A stretch of 64,000 nt of DNA from Pseudomonas sp. ANT_J12 (GCF_008370045.1 NZ_VOBN01000001.1:124001-188000); one strand, 5' to 3'. Shown: positions 37,240 to 50,548, numbered from the stretch's first letter. Notes: a model not told the origin generated them from the letters alone. Program-made: numbers and translations.

Positions 37240-38553
37240 TTACGCCAACGCTTCGGCGCGCTTGCCAAGCATGCGGTCGCACACGGCGGCCACGACCAGG
37301 GTCATGACCGACGGCACCAGCCACGCCAGACCTTGCTCGCTCAACGGCAGGTGCGACAGTTGCGTCGGCATCCAGTCCGCCAGGCCCGCGCCCTTGAGCG
37401 CGTCGATCAGGCCGAAGATGAACGACACCAGCATCACCGGGCCGACGATGCGGCGCTGGTCACGCCAGAAGTCCTTGCAGAAGCTCAGGGCGACCAGGGC
37501 GATGCATGGCGGGTAGATTGCGGTCAGCACCGGGATCGAGAACGCAATCAGCTTGGTCAGGCCCAGGTTGGACACAAACAGCGAGAACACCGCCAGGATA
37601 ATGACCAACGTCTTGTAGGACAGTGGCAGCACCCGGCTGAAGTATTCGGCGCAGGCGCAGGTCAGGCCAACCGCCGTCACCAGACAGGCCAGCGAGATCA
37701 GCACTGCAAGGAAACCGCTGCCCAGGGAACCGAAGGTGTGCTGCACGTAGGCATGCAGCACCGCCGCACCATTCGCGGCACCGGCGGCCACTTCATGGCT
37801 GCCCGAACCGAGGCGGAACAGGCTGACATACACCAGCGCCAGACCCACGCCAGCAATCAGCCCGGCAATGATCGCGTAACGAGTGATCAAGGCTGGCGAC
37901 TCGACGCCTCGGGAACGAATGGCGTTAACGATGACGATGCCGAACACCAGCGCACCCAGGGTATCCATGGTCAGGTAACCATTGATGAAGCCTTGGGAGA
38001 ACGGTGCCGCGACGTATTCAGGCGTAGCCACGCCAATGTCACCGGCCGGCAAGGCGAACGCGGCGATGCCGAGCACCGCCAGGGCGATGATCTTCAGCGG
38101 TGCGAGGAAACGTCCTACGGTGTCCAGCAGACGACCCGGATAGAGCGAGATGAAGAACACCAGCAGGAAGTACACCGAACTGTAGAGGAACAGTGCCAGC
38201 GGGCTCTCGCCGGTCAGCGGCGCCAGGCCCACCTCGAAGGACACAGTGGCGGTGCGTGGCGTGGCGAACAACGGACCGACCGCCAGGTAGCACACAGCAG
38301 CCAGAATGCCACCGGCGACTTTACCGATCGGGCTGCTCAAGGCATCCATGGCACCGCCGACTTTGGCCAGGGCGACCACGGTGATCACCGGCAGGCCGAC
38401 CGCCGTGATCAGAAAGCCCAGCGCCGCCATCCAGACATTAGGCCCGGACTGCAAGCCGACAATAGGCGGGAAGATAATGTTGCCAGCCCCGACGAACAGG
38501 GCAAACGTCATAAAACCAAGTGCCAGGATGTCCTGGCCTTTCAACACTTTCAT
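37240..38553 (-). CDS. brnQ: Branched-chain amino acid transport system II carrier protein
   Basis: A 437-aa LIVCS-family Na+-coupled transporter of leucine, isoleucine and valine. It shows about 12 hydrophobic segments and the family start [18 protein letters not shown]. Later motifs include [17 protein letters not shown] near residue 95 and [18 protein letters not shown]. The length is normal. Monocistronic, with a terminator downstream and a repeat-rich upstream gap. In Pseudomonas the related gene is braB; brnQ is used here as the general name. Confidence 0.95.
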   Translation of the reverse strand: MKVLKGQDILALGFMTFALFVGAGNIIFPPIVGLQSGPNVWMAALGFLITAVGLPVITVVALAKVGGAMDALSSPIGKVAGGILAAVCYLAVGPLFATPRTATVSFEVGLAPLTGESPLALFLYSSVYFLLVFFISLYPGRLLDTVGRFLAPLKIIALAVLGIAAFALPAGDIGVATPEYVAAPFSQGFINGYLTMDTLGALVFGIVIVNAIRSRGVESPALITRYAIIAGLIAGVGLALVYVSLFRLGSGSHEVAAGAANGAAVLHAYVQHTFGSLGSGFLAVLISLACLVTAVGLTCACAEYFSRVLPLSYKTLVIILAVFSLFVSNLGLTKLIAFSIPVLTAIYPPCIALVALSFCKDFWRDQRRIVGPVMLVSFIFGLIDALKGAGLADWMPTQLSHLPLSEQGLAWLVPSVMTLVVAAVCDRMLGKRAEALA

Positions 38554-38793
38554 TAAGGAAATACCACACTACTGAATCGGAATTTAGAGAGGGATTTCCC
38601 TGTGGGTGAGGGAAATGCTGTCGATCCGTATAGGGCCAACCCGTTTAGCGCATAGCGGCCTTGTGGGCGGCGGGCGCAAAAATGGCTGCCAGCCTAACGA
38701 ATTTGCCTGACAAACGCACTGTTAGAGGGCGAACTATCCGATACGCGACATTTCCGTGTCGCGTTTACATATCTAATTTTCCACCTCAGGTCA

Positions 38794-38905
38794 GATCGTT
38801 CCCACGCTCTGCGTGGGAATGCATCCCGCGACGCTCTGCGTCGCATTCGAAGGCGGAACGCGGAGCGTCCCCGGCGGCATTCCCACGCGGAGCGTGGGAA
38901 CGATC
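38794..38905. repeat. Long palindromic repeat (GATCGTTCCCACGC family)
   Basis: Starts GATCGTTCCCACGCTCTGCG and ends GGAGCGTGGGAACGATC with nested GACGCTCTGCGTC and GGAACGCGGAGCGTCC arms. It is nearly the full-length consensus of the family. Confidence 0.92.
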
Positions 38906-38918
38906 ACCCGGAAACAAC

Positions 38919-38943
38919 AAAGGCCACCCGAAGGTGGCCTTTG
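38919..38943 (-). terminator. sucCD terminator
   Basis: AAAGGCCACC pairs with GGTGGCCTTT around CGAA; on the minus strand it follows the sucD stop by about 30 bases. Confidence 0.85.
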
Positions 38944-38972
38944 TCTGGTGAAGCGTCAGCTAAGCGCGAGGC

Positions 38973-39854
38973 TTATTTGATCGCCCAACCGGTCAGCTCG
39001 GACAAAGCCTTGCCGATGTCTGCCAGCGAACGCACGGTTTTAACGCCTGCGTCTTCCAGGGCAGCAAACTTCTCGTCTGCAGTGCCCTTGCCGCCAGAGA
39101 TGATTGCGCCAGCATGGCCCATGCGCTTGCCCGCAGGGGCAGTCACACCAGCGATGTAGGAAACAACCGGCTTGGTCACGTGTGCCTTGATGTAGGCAGC
39201 TGCTTCTTCTTCAGCCGAACCGCCGATCTCACCGATCATTACGATCGCTTCGGTCTTCGGGTCTTCCTGGAACAGCTTCAGGATGTCGATGAAGTTCGAA
39301 CCCGGGATCGGGTCACCACCGATGCCGACGCAAGTCGACTGACCGAAACCGGCGTCAGTTGTCTGCTTCACAGCTTCGTAGGTCAGGGTGCCGGAACGGG
39401 AAACGATACCGACCTTGCCTGGCAAGTGAATGTGACCTGGCATGATGCCGATCTTGCATTCGCCTGGAGTGATCACGCCTGGGCAGTTAGGACCGATCAG
39501 GACTACGCCCAGTTCGTCGCACTTGACCTTGGCATCCAGCATATCCAGGGTAGGAATGCCTTCAGTGATGCAAACGATCAGCTTGATGCCGCCGAAGGCT
39601 GCTTCCAGGATGGAGTCCTTGCAGAAAGCAGCTGGAACGTAGATCACGCTGGCGGTGGCGCCAGTAGCAGCTACAGCTTCTTTCACGGTGTTGAACACTG
39701 GCAGACCCAGGTGCTCGGTGCCGCCTTTGCCAGGCGTTACGCCGCCAACCATCTTGGTGCCGTATTCGATGGCTTGCTCGGTATGGAAACTACCTTGCGA
39801 ACCGGTAATACCCTGGCAGATAACTTTGGTGTCTTTATTGATCAGGACGCTCAT
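38973..39854 (-). CDS. sucD: Succinate--CoA ligase, alpha subunit
   Basis: A 293-aa subunit that binds CoA and carries the phosphohistidine. H247 in RMGHAGAI is the phosphorylated residue. The [15 protein letters not shown] start is the CoA-binding Rossmann part, and [20 protein letters not shown] is conserved. It is the last gene of the 2-oxoglutarate/succinyl-CoA block. Its ATG overlaps the sucC stop by one base (TAATG). Confidence 0.98.
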   Translation of the reverse strand: MSVLINKDTKVICQGITGSQGSFHTEQAIEYGTKMVGGVTPGKGGTEHLGLPVFNTVKEAVAATGATASVIYVPAAFCKDSILEAAFGGIKLIVCITEGIPTLDMLDAKVKCDELGVVLIGPNCPGVITPGECKIGIMPGHIHLPGKVGIVSRSGTLTYEAVKQTTDAGFGQSTCVGIGGDPIPGSNFIDILKLFQEDPKTEAIVMIGEIGGSAEEEAAAYIKAHVTKPVVSYIAGVTAPAGKRMGHAGAIISGGKGTADEKFAALEDAGVKTVRSLADIGKALSELTGWAIK

Positions 39855-41020
39855 TATTTGCCCTCCGCAGCTTTGACAACTTGTTGAGCAGCGTCGGTCA
39901 GGCTGGTAGCCGCGATGATGTTCAAACCGCTTTCTGCCAGTACTTTAGCGCCCAGCTCAGCGTTGTTGCCTTCAAGGCGAACAACAACCGGGATTTTCAC
40001 GCCGACTTCTTTCACTGCACCGATGATGCCTTCGGCAATCATGTCGCAACGAACGATGCCGCCGAAGATGTTGACCAATACTGCAGCGACGTTAGTGTCG
40101 GACAGGATGATCTTGAACGCTTCGGTAACGCGTTCTTTGGTAGCACCGCCGCCCACGTCGAGGAAGTTGGCTGGTTTGCCGCCATGCAGATTGACGATGT
40201 CCATGGTACCCATGGCCAGGCCAGCACCGTTGACCATGCAACCGATGTTGCCTTCCAGTGCTACGTAGTTCAGTTCGAACTTGGCAGCGTGCGCTTCGCG
40301 CGGATCGTCTTGCGACGGATCGTGGAAAGTCTTCAGCTTAGGCTGACGGTACATGGCGTTGGCGTCGATGTTGATCTTGGCATCGAGGCAATGCAGATCG
40401 CCGTCAGCCTTGATCACCAGCGGGTTCACTTCCAGCAGAGCCAGGTCGTGATCCTTGAACAGCTTGGCCAGACCTACGAAGATCTTGGCGAACTGAGTAA
40501 CTTGCTTACCTTCCAGACCCAGCTGGAATGCCAGCTCGCGACCCTGGAATGGCTGAGCGCCAACCAGTGGATCGATCGTGGCTTTCAGGATTTTTTCTGG
40601 CGTGTCGTGAGCGATTTTCTCGATGTCCACGCCACCTTCGGTGGAAGCCATGAACACGATACGACGGCTCGAACGGTCAACGACAGCGCCCAGGTACAGC
40701 TCTTTAGCGATATCAGTGCACGATTCAACCAGGATCTTGGTGACTGGCTGACCATTGGCATCAGTCTGGTAAGTCACCAGACGCTTGCCCAACCACTGTT
40801 GAGCGAATGCTTTGGCGTCTTCTCTGCTGCGAACCAGCTTAACGCCGCCCGCTTTACCGCGACCACCTGCGTGAACCTGGGCTTTGACAACCCATTCGGT
40901 CCCGCCGATTTTGTCGCACGCTTCTGCTGCTGCTTCCGGGGTGTCTACGGCGAAACCCTGGGATACTGGCAGGCCGTACTGAGCGAACAGCTGCTTACCC
41001 TGATACTCGTGAAGATTCAT
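39854..41020 (-). CDS. sucC: Succinate--CoA ligase, beta subunit
   Basis: A 388-aa ATP-grasp subunit of succinyl-CoA synthetase, which makes ATP or GTP from succinyl-CoA. ATG 41020 ([16 protein letters not shown]) is the conserved start. Motifs include the ATP-grasp region [18 protein letters not shown] near residue 45, LEVNPLVI, and the C-terminal [13 protein letters not shown]. It lies downstream of lpdG after a 199-base gap and overlaps sucD by one base. Confidence 0.98.
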   Translation of the reverse strand: MNLHEYQGKQLFAQYGLPVSQGFAVDTPEAAAEACDKIGGTEWVVKAQVHAGGRGKAGGVKLVRSREDAKAFAQQWLGKRLVTYQTDANGQPVTKILVESCTDIAKELYLGAVVDRSSRRIVFMASTEGGVDIEKIAHDTPEKILKATIDPLVGAQPFQGRELAFQLGLEGKQVTQFAKIFVGLAKLFKDHDLALLEVNPLVIKADGDLHCLDAKINIDANAMYRQPKLKTFHDPSQDDPREAHAAKFELNYVALEGNIGCMVNGAGLAMGTMDIVNLHGGKPANFLDVGGGATKERVTEAFKIILSDTNVAAVLVNIFGGIVRCDMIAEGIIGAVKEVGVKIPVVVRLEGNNAELGAKVLAESGLNIIAATSLTDAAQQVVKAAEGK

Positions 41021-41219
41021 GCTTATTACCGTCTTCGTTAGGTACTGCGCATTCGGTGCTGCACTGTTGAAGTGCCGCACCACCTGTGACTGCTGCTTGC
41101 GTAGGTGTTCCGGATAACCGGTGAGACTACGCAAGGCTGCGTCCGGCGGACATTCCGCGGTGAGTCTTGCACGCAAGGCTCACGACGGGCCTTCCGCCGT
41201 GGTTTCTTATTGTCTTGTC

Positions 41220-42825
<1,606 letters not shown>

Positions 42826-42826
42826 A

Positions 42827-44050
42827 TCAGATATCCAGAAGGAGACGAGCCGGGTCTTCCAGCAGGTTCTTGATGGTAACCAGGAAGGTCACAGCTTCTT
42901 TGCCATCGATCAGACGGTGATCGTAGGACAGAGCCAGGTACATCATCGGACGGATAACGACCTGACCGTTGATCGCCATAGGGCGCTGCAGAATGTTGTG
43001 CATGCCCAGAATGGCCGCTTGCGGCGGGTTGACGATCGGGGTCGACATCATCGAACCGAAGGTACCACCGTTGGTGATGGTGAACGTACCACCGGTCATT
43101 TCGTCCATCGACAGCTTGCCGTCGCGAGCCTTCTTGCCGAAAGCGGCGATGCCGCCTTCGATTTCAGCCAGGCTCATCAGTTCAGCGTTACGCAGGACCG
43201 GTACAACCAGGCCACGGTCGCTGGAAACAGCCACACCGACGTCGGCGTAGCCGTGGTAAACGATGTCAGCACCGTCGATCGACGCGTTGACAGCCGGGAA
43301 GCGTTTCAGCGCTTCGGTGGCTGCTTTAACGAAGAACGACATGAAGCCCAGGCGTACGCCGTTATGGGACTTCTCGAACAGATCCTTGTACTTCGAACGC
43401 AGGGCCATGACTTCGGTCATGTCGACTTCGTTGAAAGTAGTCAGCATCGCCATGTTCGACTGGGCTTCGACCAGACGCTTGGCAACGGTGGCCCGCACGC
43501 GGGTCATCGGTACGCGCTTCTCGATGCGGTCGCCAGCGGCGAACACAGGCGCGGCGCCAGCCGGGGCTGCAGCCTTGGCAGGTGCGGCGGCCGGAGCGGC
43601 TTTCTTGGCAGCAACAGCAGCGACGACGTCTTCCTTGGTCACACGACCGCCTTTGCCAGTACCGGCAACGGAAGCGATGTTGATGCCGTTTTCTTCAGCC
43701 AGCTTGCGAGCAGCCGGTGCAGCAACAGGATCGTCTTCGCCTTCAGCGGCCGGGGCAGCAGCTTGTGCGGCGGCAGGAGCAGCGGCAGCAGCCGGAGCGG
43801 CGGCAGCAGCGCCGCCCTCTTCGATCGAGCCCAGGACTTCGTCGGACAGAACGGTGTCGCCTTCGTTCTTGACGATAGCGCCCAGCACGCCGTCAGCGGT
43901 GGCCAACACTTCCAGTACCACTTTGTCGGTTTCGATATCGACGATCAGGTCATCACGCTTGACGGCGTCGCCTGGTTTTTTGTGCCAGGTGGCAACGGTG
44001 CCATCGGCAACCGATTCCGGGAAAGTGGGGGCTTTGATTTCGATAGCCAT
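42827..44050 (-). CDS. sucB: 2-oxoglutarate dehydrogenase E2, dihydrolipoyl succinyltransferase
   Basis: A 407-aa E2 core subunit. The single lipoyl domain carries K43 in [11 protein letters not shown]. Ala/Pro-rich linkers (about residues 78-107 and 145-185) flank the E3/E1-binding domain, and the catalytic domain ends with H378 in [12 protein letters not shown]. It follows sucA by 42 bases. Confidence 0.98.
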   Translation of the reverse strand: MAIEIKAPTFPESVADGTVATWHKKPGDAVKRDDLIVDIETDKVVLEVLATADGVLGAIVKNEGDTVLSDEVLGSIEEGGAAAAAPAAAAAPAAAQAAAPAAEGEDDPVAAPAARKLAEENGINIASVAGTGKGGRVTKEDVVAAVAAKKAAPAAAPAKAAAPAGAAPVFAAGDRIEKRVPMTRVRATVAKRLVEAQSNMAMLTTFNEVDMTEVMALRSKYKDLFEKSHNGVRLGFMSFFVKAATEALKRFPAVNASIDGADIVYHGYADVGVAVSSDRGLVVPVLRNAELMSLAEIEGGIAAFGKKARDGKLSMDEMTGGTFTITNGGTFGSMMSTPIVNPPQAAILGMHNILQRPMAINGQVVIRPMMYLALSYDHRLIDGKEAVTFLVTIKNLLEDPARLLLDI

Positions 44051-44092
44051 TATCTGTGGGTCCTTAAATTCGGTTTCAGGTGCGCGAAGGCG

Positions 44093-46924
44093 TTAAACAG
44101 TAAAGGCGTCTTGCAACAGTTTTTCCTGCTGCTCAGCGTGCATCGATGCATAACCACAAGCCGGTGCAGCAGAAGCATCACGACCGGCGTACTCGAGAAC
44201 GAGTGCCTTGTTGTGATTGCCCACGATGCGGCGCATGTGGTGTTGGCTGCAGTACCAGGCACCCTGGTTCATCGGCTCTTCCTGACACCAAACGATATGT
44301 TTGAGATTGGTGTAAGGAGCCAGGACTTCGTTCAAGTCGTCCTCAGGGAATGGGTACAGCTGCTCGATACGCACGATGGCGATGTCATCACGACCTTCGG
44401 CACGGCGTTTTTCCAGCAGGTCGTAGTAGACCTTGCCGCTACACAGAACAATGCGCTCGACCTTTTTCGGGTCCAGGGCATCGATTTCCGGGATAACGGT
44501 CTGGAACGAACCTTCGGCCAGATCTTCCAGGGTCGATATGGCGAGCTTGTGACGCAACAGCGACTTCGGAGTCAGCACGATCAATGGCTTGCGCAGCGGG
44601 CGGATCACCTGACGACGCAGCAAGTGGTAGATCTGGGCCGGCGTGGTCGGTACTGCTACCTGGATGTTGTGCTCGGCGCACAGTTGCAGGTAACGCTCCA
44701 GACGTGCCGAAGAGTGCTCCGGACCCTGACCTTCATAACCGTGCGGCAACAGCATGGTCAGACCGCAGAGACGGCCCCACTTGTGTTCGCCACTGGTGAT
44801 GAACTGGTCGATAACCACCTGGGCACCGTTGGCGAAATCGCCGAACTGGGCTTCCCAGATCACCAGCGCCTCAGGCGTGGTGGTCGAGTAACCGTATTCG
44901 AACGCCAGTACGGCTTCTTCGGACAGGAACGAATCGTACAGGTCGAAACGTGGCTGGCCTTTGTACAGGTTCTGCAGCGGGATGTAGCTGCCGGCGTCTT
45001 TCTGGTTGTGCAACACAGCGTGGCGGTGCGAGAACGTACCGCGGCCGATGTCCTGGCCGGTCATGCGGATCGGGTGACCTTCGAACGCCAGGGTCGCGTA
45101 CGCCATAGTTTCGGCGTAACCCCAGTTGATCGGCAGGCCGCCGACTTGCATCTTCTGACGGTCTTCGTAGATTTTCGAGACCTGGCGCTGAACCACGAAG
45201 CCTTCCGGGATTTCCAGCAGCTTGGCGGACAGTTCCTGCAAGGTTTTCAGGTCGAAACGCGTGTCGTGACGTGCAGTCCAGGCGTGGCCCAGGTACGGAC
45301 GCCAGTCCACGAACAACTCTTTGTTCGGCTCTTTGACCAGGCTTTTTACAACATGCAGGCCGTTGTCCAGCGCGTTGCGGTATTCGTCGATCTTGGCCTG
45401 TACGCGCGCATCATCAACCACACCGGCCTGGGTCAGGCGTTCGGCGTACAGCTCACGGGTGGTGCGCTGCTTGGTGATCTGCTGGTACATCAGAGGCTGG
45501 GTGCCGCTCGGCTCGTCAGCTTCGTTGTGGCCGCGACGACGGTAGCAGACCAGGTCGATTACCACGTCACGCTTGAACTGCATGCGGTAGTCGATGGCCA
45601 GCTGGGTCACGAACAATACGGCTTCCGGATCATCACCATTCACATGGAGGATCGGCGCCTGGATCATTTTCGCAACGTCGGTGGCGTACTCGGTGGAACG
45701 CGAGTCCAGCGGGTTGCTGATGGTGAAACCAACCTGGTTGTTGATCACGATGTGCACGGTGCCGCCGGTTTTGAAACCGCGGGTCTGCGACATCTGGAAG
45801 GTTTCCATCACCACGCCCTGACCTGCGAATGCAGCGTCACCGTGGATGGAGATCGGCAGGACTTTTTCACCGGTAGGGTCGTTACGACGATCCTGACGGG
45901 CACGGACCGAACCCTCGACCACTGGAGAAACGATTTCCAGGTGGGATGGGTTGAAGGCCATGGCCAGGTGAACTTCACCGCCGGTGGTCATGACGTTGGA
46001 CGAGAAGCCCTGGTGATATTTAACGTCACCGGAACCCAGCTCGACCTTCTTCTTGCCTTCGAACTCGTCGAACAGCTCGCGCGGGTTCTTGCCGAAGGTG
46101 TTGACCAGTACGTTGAGACGGCCACGGTGGGCCATGCCGATCACGATTTCCTTGGTGCCGTAGGAACCGGAACGCTGGATCAGCTCGTCGAGCATCGGAA
46201 TCAGGCTCTCGCCGCCTTCCAGGCCGAAACGCTTGGTACCCGGGTATTTGGTGCCCAGGTATTTTTCCAGACCTTCGCCGGCAGTGACGCGTTCGAGCAG
46301 GTGGCTCTTGATGTCGGCGGAGTACGTCGGACGACCGCGCACGCTTTCCAGACGCTGCTGGAACCAGTGACGCTGCTCGGAATCGGTGATGTGCGTGAAT
46401 TCAGCGCCGATGGTGCGGCAATATGTCTGCTGCAACGCTTCGTGAATTTCGCGTAGGCTCGCCTCCTCTTTGCCGATGAACAGGTCGCCGGCACGGAAGG
46501 TCGTATCAAGATCGGCATTGGTCAAGCCGTAATGATTGATTGACAGGTCTGCAGGTGCAGGACGCTGCCACAGCCCCAGCGGGTCAAGCTGGGCTGCCTG
46601 GTGGCCACGCATACGGTAGGCCTGGATCAATCGCAGCACTTCAACTTGCTTCTTCTCGTGCTCACTGCTCACGCTCCCGGCGGAAACCGGTTGGGCGCGG
46701 CGCTGGTTCTTTGCCAGCAAGACGAAATGATCGCGAATTGTGGAGTGCGAAACATCGGTGGCAGTGTTGCCGTCAGCAGGCAACTTCTGAAAGTAGGTGC
46801 GCCACTCTTCTGGCACAGCGTTAGGGTCGTGCAGGTAGAGCTCATAGAGCTCTTCCACATAGGCAGCGTTACTACCGGATAGGTAGGCGCTGTTCCACAT
46901 GCGCTGCATCACGCTTTCTTGCAT
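44093..46924 (-). CDS. sucA: 2-oxoglutarate dehydrogenase E1 component
   Basis: A 943-aa thiamine-dependent decarboxylase. The family start MQESVMQRMWNSAYLSGSNA is visible. Motifs include HRGRLNVLVN near residue 260, HPSHLE, the TPP-binding GDAAFAGQGVVMETFQMS region, and LLPHGYEGQGPEHSSAR in the C-terminal half. It heads the sucAB-lpdG-sucCD block, about 260 bases after sdhB; a terminator lies in between. Confidence 0.98.
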   Translation of the reverse strand: MQESVMQRMWNSAYLSGSNAAYVEELYELYLHDPNAVPEEWRTYFQKLPADGNTATDVSHSTIRDHFVLLAKNQRRAQPVSAGSVSSEHEKKQVEVLRLIQAYRMRGHQAAQLDPLGLWQRPAPADLSINHYGLTNADLDTTFRAGDLFIGKEEASLREIHEALQQTYCRTIGAEFTHITDSEQRHWFQQRLESVRGRPTYSADIKSHLLERVTAGEGLEKYLGTKYPGTKRFGLEGGESLIPMLDELIQRSGSYGTKEIVIGMAHRGRLNVLVNTFGKNPRELFDEFEGKKKVELGSGDVKYHQGFSSNVMTTGGEVHLAMAFNPSHLEIVSPVVEGSVRARQDRRNDPTGEKVLPISIHGDAAFAGQGVVMETFQMSQTRGFKTGGTVHIVINNQVGFTISNPLDSRSTEYATDVAKMIQAPILHVNGDDPEAVLFVTQLAIDYRMQFKRDVVIDLVCYRRRGHNEADEPSGTQPLMYQQITKQRTTRELYAERLTQAGVVDDARVQAKIDEYRNALDNGLHVVKSLVKEPNKELFVDWRPYLGHAWTARHDTRFDLKTLQELSAKLLEIPEGFVVQRQVSKIYEDRQKMQVGGLPINWGYAETMAYATLAFEGHPIRMTGQDIGRGTFSHRHAVLHNQKDAGSYIPLQNLYKGQPRFDLYDSFLSEEAVLAFEYGYSTTTPEALVIWEAQFGDFANGAQVVIDQFITSGEHKWGRLCGLTMLLPHGYEGQGPEHSSARLERYLQLCAEHNIQVAVPTTPAQIYHLLRRQVIRPLRKPLIVLTPKSLLRHKLAISTLEDLAEGSFQTVIPEIDALDPKKVERIVLCSGKVYYDLLEKRRAEGRDDIAIVRIEQLYPFPEDDLNEVLAPYTNLKHIVWCQEEPMNQGAWYCSQHHMRRIVGNHNKALVLEYAGRDASAAPACGYASMHAEQQEKLLQDAFTV

Positions 46925-47110
46925 GCTTGGTCACCCTCGGTTAGGGGAACACCACCGGCGTCGACACCGAGCAAACTTGCAGAAGTCCGAATGCAGCGAC
47001 CAAAACAAGCCACTTAGGATCACGCTGATAGTCCGGGTACCAGCCCGGATGCCCCTGCTTGTCTCATTTCTTCAAAATAAGAGCCGCAGCTTTATGGGCT
47101 GCTGCCCAGG

Positions 47111-47146
47111 TTAAAACTACGGCGCCGGTTGAAGCCTGCGCCGTAG
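47111..47146 (-). terminator. Terminator after sdhB
   Basis: CTACGGCGC pairs with GCGCCGTAG around a 12-base loop, followed on the minus strand by TTTTAA. It separates the sdh transcript from the sucA promoter, though readthrough is common for these operons. Confidence 0.7.
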
Positions 47147-47184
47147 CATCTACGGGTACAACGGTCCTGCAGTTACAGCCTGTA

Positions 47185-47889
47185 TCACACGCCGCTTTGC
47201 AGCAGCATGTTACGTATGTGACCGATGGCCTTAGTCGGGTTCAGGCCTTTCGGACAGACGTTGACGCAGTTCATGATCCCGCGGCAGCGGAATACGCTGA
47301 ACGGGTCATCCAGCGAAGACAGACGCTCGGCAGTCTGGGTGTCGCGGCTGTCTGCCAGGAAGCGGTACGCTTGCAGCAGGGCAGCTGGACCCAGGAACTT
47401 GTCCGGGTTCCACCAGAAGGACGGGCAAGAGGTCGAGCAGCAAGCGCACAGGATGCACTCGTACAGACCATCGAGCTTTTCACGCTCTTCCGGGGTCTGC
47501 AGACGTTCGATGGCCGGAGCCGGCGTGTCGTTCTGCAGGAATGGCTTCACCTTCTCGTATTGCTTGTAGAAGATGCTCATATCGACGACCAAGTCACGGA
47601 TAACCGGCAAACCTGGCAGCGGACGAACGATCAGCTTGTTACCTTTTACTACAGCGGACAGCGGCGTGACGCACGCCAGGCCGTTTTTGCCGTTGATGTT
47701 CATGCCGTCGGAACCGCAAACACCTTCACGGCAAGAGCGACGATAGGAGAAACCCTCGTCCTGCTCTTTGATCAGGGCCAGCACGTCCAGCACCATCAGG
47801 TCTTTACCACCGGTATCGACCTGGAATTCCTGCATGAACGGCGCGGCGTCCTGATCAGGGTTGTAGCGATAAACACTGACTTTCAACAT
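47185..47889 (-). CDS. sdhB: Succinate dehydrogenase iron-sulfur subunit
   Basis: A 234-aa electron-transfer subunit. I chose ATG 47889 (MLKVSVYRYNPDQ) because AAGGG lies at proper distance. The [2Fe-2S] ligands are C53, C58, D61 and C73 in CREGVCGSDG...GLAC, with the Asp ligand as in E. coli. The [4Fe-4S] and [3Fe-4S] centres use CILCACCSTSCP and CRGIMNCVNVCPKGLNP. The last gene of sdhCDAB. Confidence 0.98.
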   Translation of the reverse strand: MLKVSVYRYNPDQDAAPFMQEFQVDTGGKDLMVLDVLALIKEQDEGFSYRRSCREGVCGSDGMNINGKNGLACVTPLSAVVKGNKLIVRPLPGLPVIRDLVVDMSIFYKQYEKVKPFLQNDTPAPAIERLQTPEEREKLDGLYECILCACCSTSCPSFWWNPDKFLGPAALLQAYRFLADSRDTQTAERLSSLDDPFSVFRCRGIMNCVNVCPKGLNPTKAIGHIRNMLLQSGV

Positions 47890-47900
47890 GGCAGCCACCC

Positions 47901-49676
47901 TTAATAAGTCCGAATCTTAGGTTCAAAAGTCGGAACAGTCTTCGGCGAGAAGTTCACGGCACGCTTGGTTACGCGCTTGTCACCCGGGAAGTACAGGGTG
48001 TGGCACAGCCAGTTTTCGTCGTCGCGGTCTTCGTAGTCTTCACGGGCGTGAGCACCGCGGGACTCTTTGCGGATTTCTGCAGCGATGGCGGTGGCTTCGG
48101 CCACTTCCAGCAGGTTTTGCAGTTCCAGCGCTTCGATACGGGCGGTGTTGAACGCCTGGCTCTTGTCGTTGATCTTGACGTTGGCGATACGGCCACGCAG
48201 GTCAGCGAGCTGGGCAATACCCTTCTGCATGTATTCGCCGGTACGGAATACACCGAAGTAGTTCTGCATGCAGCTTTGCAGCTCTTTACGCAGGGTAGCG
48301 ACGTCTTCGCCTTCGGTACGCGAGTTCAGACCATCGAGACGTGCCAGGGCAGCGTCGATGTCGGACTGGCGTGGGCGAGCGTAGTCGACGCCTTCTTTCA
48401 GGGTCTGTTCCAGGAACAGGCCGGCAGCGCGACCGAATACCACCAGGTCGAGCAGCGAGTTGCCGCCCAGACGGTTGGCACCGTGAACCGATACGCAAGC
48501 CACTTCGCCTACCGCGAACAGGCCCGGGATGATCTGGTCTACGCCTTCAGCGTCCTGGGTGATCGCCTGGCCATGAATGTTGGTCGGCACGCCGCCCATC
48601 ATATAGTGGCAGGTTGGAACGACCGGGATCGGCGACACGGCTGGATCGACGTGGGCGAAGGTCTTGGACAGTTCCATGATGCCTGGCAGACGGCTGTGCA
48701 GAACTTCTTCACCAAGGTGATCGAGTTTCAGCATTACGTGGTCGCCATCCGGACCGCAACCGTTGCCGGCGATGATTTCTTTAACCATCGAGCGAGCCAC
48801 TACGTCACGACCAGCCAAGTCTTTGGCGTTCGGAGCATAACGCTCCATGAAACGCTCGCCGTGCTTGTTGATCAGGTAACCGCCTTCACCACGGCAGCCT
48901 TCTGTAACCAGTACACCGGCGCCGGCGATGCCGGTCGGGTGGAACTGCCACATTTCGATGTCTTGTACCGGCACGCCAGCACGCAGAGCCATGCCAACGC
49001 CGTCACCGGTGTTGATCAGGGCATTGGTGGTGGACGAGTAGATACGGCCTGCACCGCCGGTCGCCAATACGGTGGCGTTCGCGCGAACGTAGGAGGTTTC
49101 GCCAGTTTCGATGCAGATGACGATCATGCCGACAAAGGCACCATCTTCGTTCTTCACCAGGTCGACGCCATAGTATTCGTTGAGGAATACGGTGCCGGCC
49201 TTTAGGTTGGCCTGGTACAGGGTGTGCAGCAGTGCGTGACCGGTACGGTCGGCAGCAGCGCAGGTACGGGCAGCCTGGCCACCTTTACCGAAGTCTTTCG
49301 ACTGACCGCCGAACGGACGCTGGTAGATGCGGCCTTGTTCGGTACGGGAGAACGGCAAGCCCATGTGCTCGAGCTCGAAAACCGCTTCCGGGCCTACGGA
49401 ACACATGTATTCGATAGCGTCCTGGTCACCGATATAGTCGGAACCCTTGACGGTATCGTACATGTGCCAGCGCCAGTCATCGTTCGGATCGGCCGAGGCG
49501 ATGGCGCAGGTGATGCCACCCTGGGCGGATACGGTGTGCGAGCGAGTCGGGAAAACCTTGGTTACCACGGCAGTCTTGTGACCACCTTGTGCCAGTTGCA
49601 GCGCAGCGCGCATGCCGGCACCGCCGCCGCCAATAATAATGGCGTCGAACGAAAGCGTATTAACTGTAGTAGACAT
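47901..49676 (-). CDS. sdhA: Succinate dehydrogenase flavoprotein subunit
   Basis: A 591-aa subunit that oxidises succinate to fumarate. The FAD domain starts at residue 11 ([16 protein letters not shown]) and H47 in [11 protein letters not shown] is the covalent flavin attachment. [20 protein letters not shown] and the catalytic-loop region [10 protein letters not shown] are conserved. It follows sdhD by 3 bases and precedes sdhB by 11 bases. Confidence 0.99.
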   Translation of the reverse strand: MSTTVNTLSFDAIIIGGGGAGMRAALQLAQGGHKTAVVTKVFPTRSHTVSAQGGITCAIASADPNDDWRWHMYDTVKGSDYIGDQDAIEYMCSVGPEAVFELEHMGLPFSRTEQGRIYQRPFGGQSKDFGKGGQAARTCAAADRTGHALLHTLYQANLKAGTVFLNEYYGVDLVKNEDGAFVGMIVICIETGETSYVRANATVLATGGAGRIYSSTTNALINTGDGVGMALRAGVPVQDIEMWQFHPTGIAGAGVLVTEGCRGEGGYLINKHGERFMERYAPNAKDLAGRDVVARSMVKEIIAGNGCGPDGDHVMLKLDHLGEEVLHSRLPGIMELSKTFAHVDPAVSPIPVVPTCHYMMGGVPTNIHGQAITQDAEGVDQIIPGLFAVGEVACVSVHGANRLGGNSLLDLVVFGRAAGLFLEQTLKEGVDYARPRQSDIDAALARLDGLNSRTEGEDVATLRKELQSCMQNYFGVFRTGEYMQKGIAQLADLRGRIANVKINDKSQAFNTARIEALELQNLLEVAEATAIAAEIRKESRGAHAREDYEDRDDENWLCHTLYFPGDKRVTKRAVNFSPKTVPTFEPKIRTY

Positions 49677-49679
49677 GAA

Positions 49680-50048
49680 TCAGATACCCCAAAGAATCTG
49701 CACACCCCAGACGAAGTAGGCGAACATCGCAACGCCGCATACTGCCTGGAAGAGGAAACGTACTGCAGTCGCGGACTTGCCCAGCGCCATCGGCGTCAGG
49801 TAGTCGGTCGCGATGGTCCACATGCCAACCCAGGCGTGTGCGCCCAGGGCCACCAGGGCCAGCAGACTGAAGATACGCATTCCGTTGCTTGCAAACAGCT
49901 CATGCCATTGGACGTAGCCAATGCCAGGGTGGGTAGCGAGGTATCCGATCAGGAAGATGAAATAAGCCGCGAGAACAACCGCAGACACACGCTGTGCCAT
50001 CCAGTCATAGAGGCCTGAACGCGACAGGTTCGTAACGCTGGTTACCAT
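49680..50048 (-). CDS. sdhD: Succinate dehydrogenase membrane anchor subunit
   Basis: A 122-aa three-helix anchor. H71 in LGAHAWVGMWTIATDYL is the heme b ligand, and D82-Y83 belong to the quinone site. I chose ATG 50048; it overlaps the sdhC stop by 7 bases. Confidence 0.97.
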   Translation of the reverse strand: MVTSVTNLSRSGLYDWMAQRVSAVVLAAYFIFLIGYLATHPGIGYVQWHELFASNGMRIFSLLALVALGAHAWVGMWTIATDYLTPMALGKSATAVRFLFQAVCGVAMFAYFVWGVQILWGI

Positions 50049-50428
50049 ATCCAAACTCCCGCCAGAACGATCAACACCGCAGACACGGCGATAATGATTT
50101 TCGAGCCCAGCTTGCCGCCTTCCAGCGTCTCACCGATGCCCATGTCCATGATCAAGTGGCGCACACCGGCTACCAGGTGATACAGCAGAGCGGACAGGAG
50201 GCCCCATGCTACGAACTTGGCCAGCGGGCTGGTCAAGGTTGCCTTCACGTCGGCAAAACCTTCCTCGGAACCCAAGGATTTGCTCAATGCGTACAGCATG
50301 AAGCCAATGCCCAGGAAGAGGATGATGCCGGAAACACGGTGAAGAAACGACGTAACGCCGGTGATGGGGAGTTTGATGGTCCTTAGGTCTAGGTTTACAG
50401 GTCGTTGGCTTTTCACGGCTTTTTTCAC
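50042..50428 (-). CDS. sdhC: Succinate dehydrogenase cytochrome b556 subunit
   Basis: A 128-aa membrane subunit with three helices. It uses GTG at 50428, with AGGGG 9 bases upstream. The N-terminus RPVNLDLRTIKLPITGVTSFLHR is the conserved quinone-site region, and H84 in YHLVAGVRHLIMD is the expected heme ligand. It leads sdhCDAB; the promoter is described below. Confidence 0.97.
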   Translation of the reverse strand: MKKAVKSQRPVNLDLRTIKLPITGVTSFLHRVSGIILFLGIGFMLYALSKSLGSEEGFADVKATLTSPLAKFVAWGLLSALLYHLVAGVRHLIMDMGIGETLEGGKLGSKIIIAVSAVLIVLAGVWIW

Positions 50429-50548
50429 ACTGAAGAGCCCCTAACAATCAGGGCAAAGTTGTTGGGGAGTGCACTGGTCAGGTAACCACCACCCAGGGAT
50501 GCGACCCCCAGCGAAGCGGGCCCAAAAGCCCCTGGCGGTCGGTGGCCG

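Larger units (their letters stand above)
38554..38972. other. Intergenic gap between brnQ and sucD
   Basis: No gene. The region holds the brnQ promoter side, the long palindromic repeat at 38794-38905, and the sucD terminator at 38919-38943. Confidence 0.7.

Noticed and set aside
39881..41041. Plus-strand frame opposite sucC
   Set aside because: Shadow frame; sucC is intact on the minus strand.
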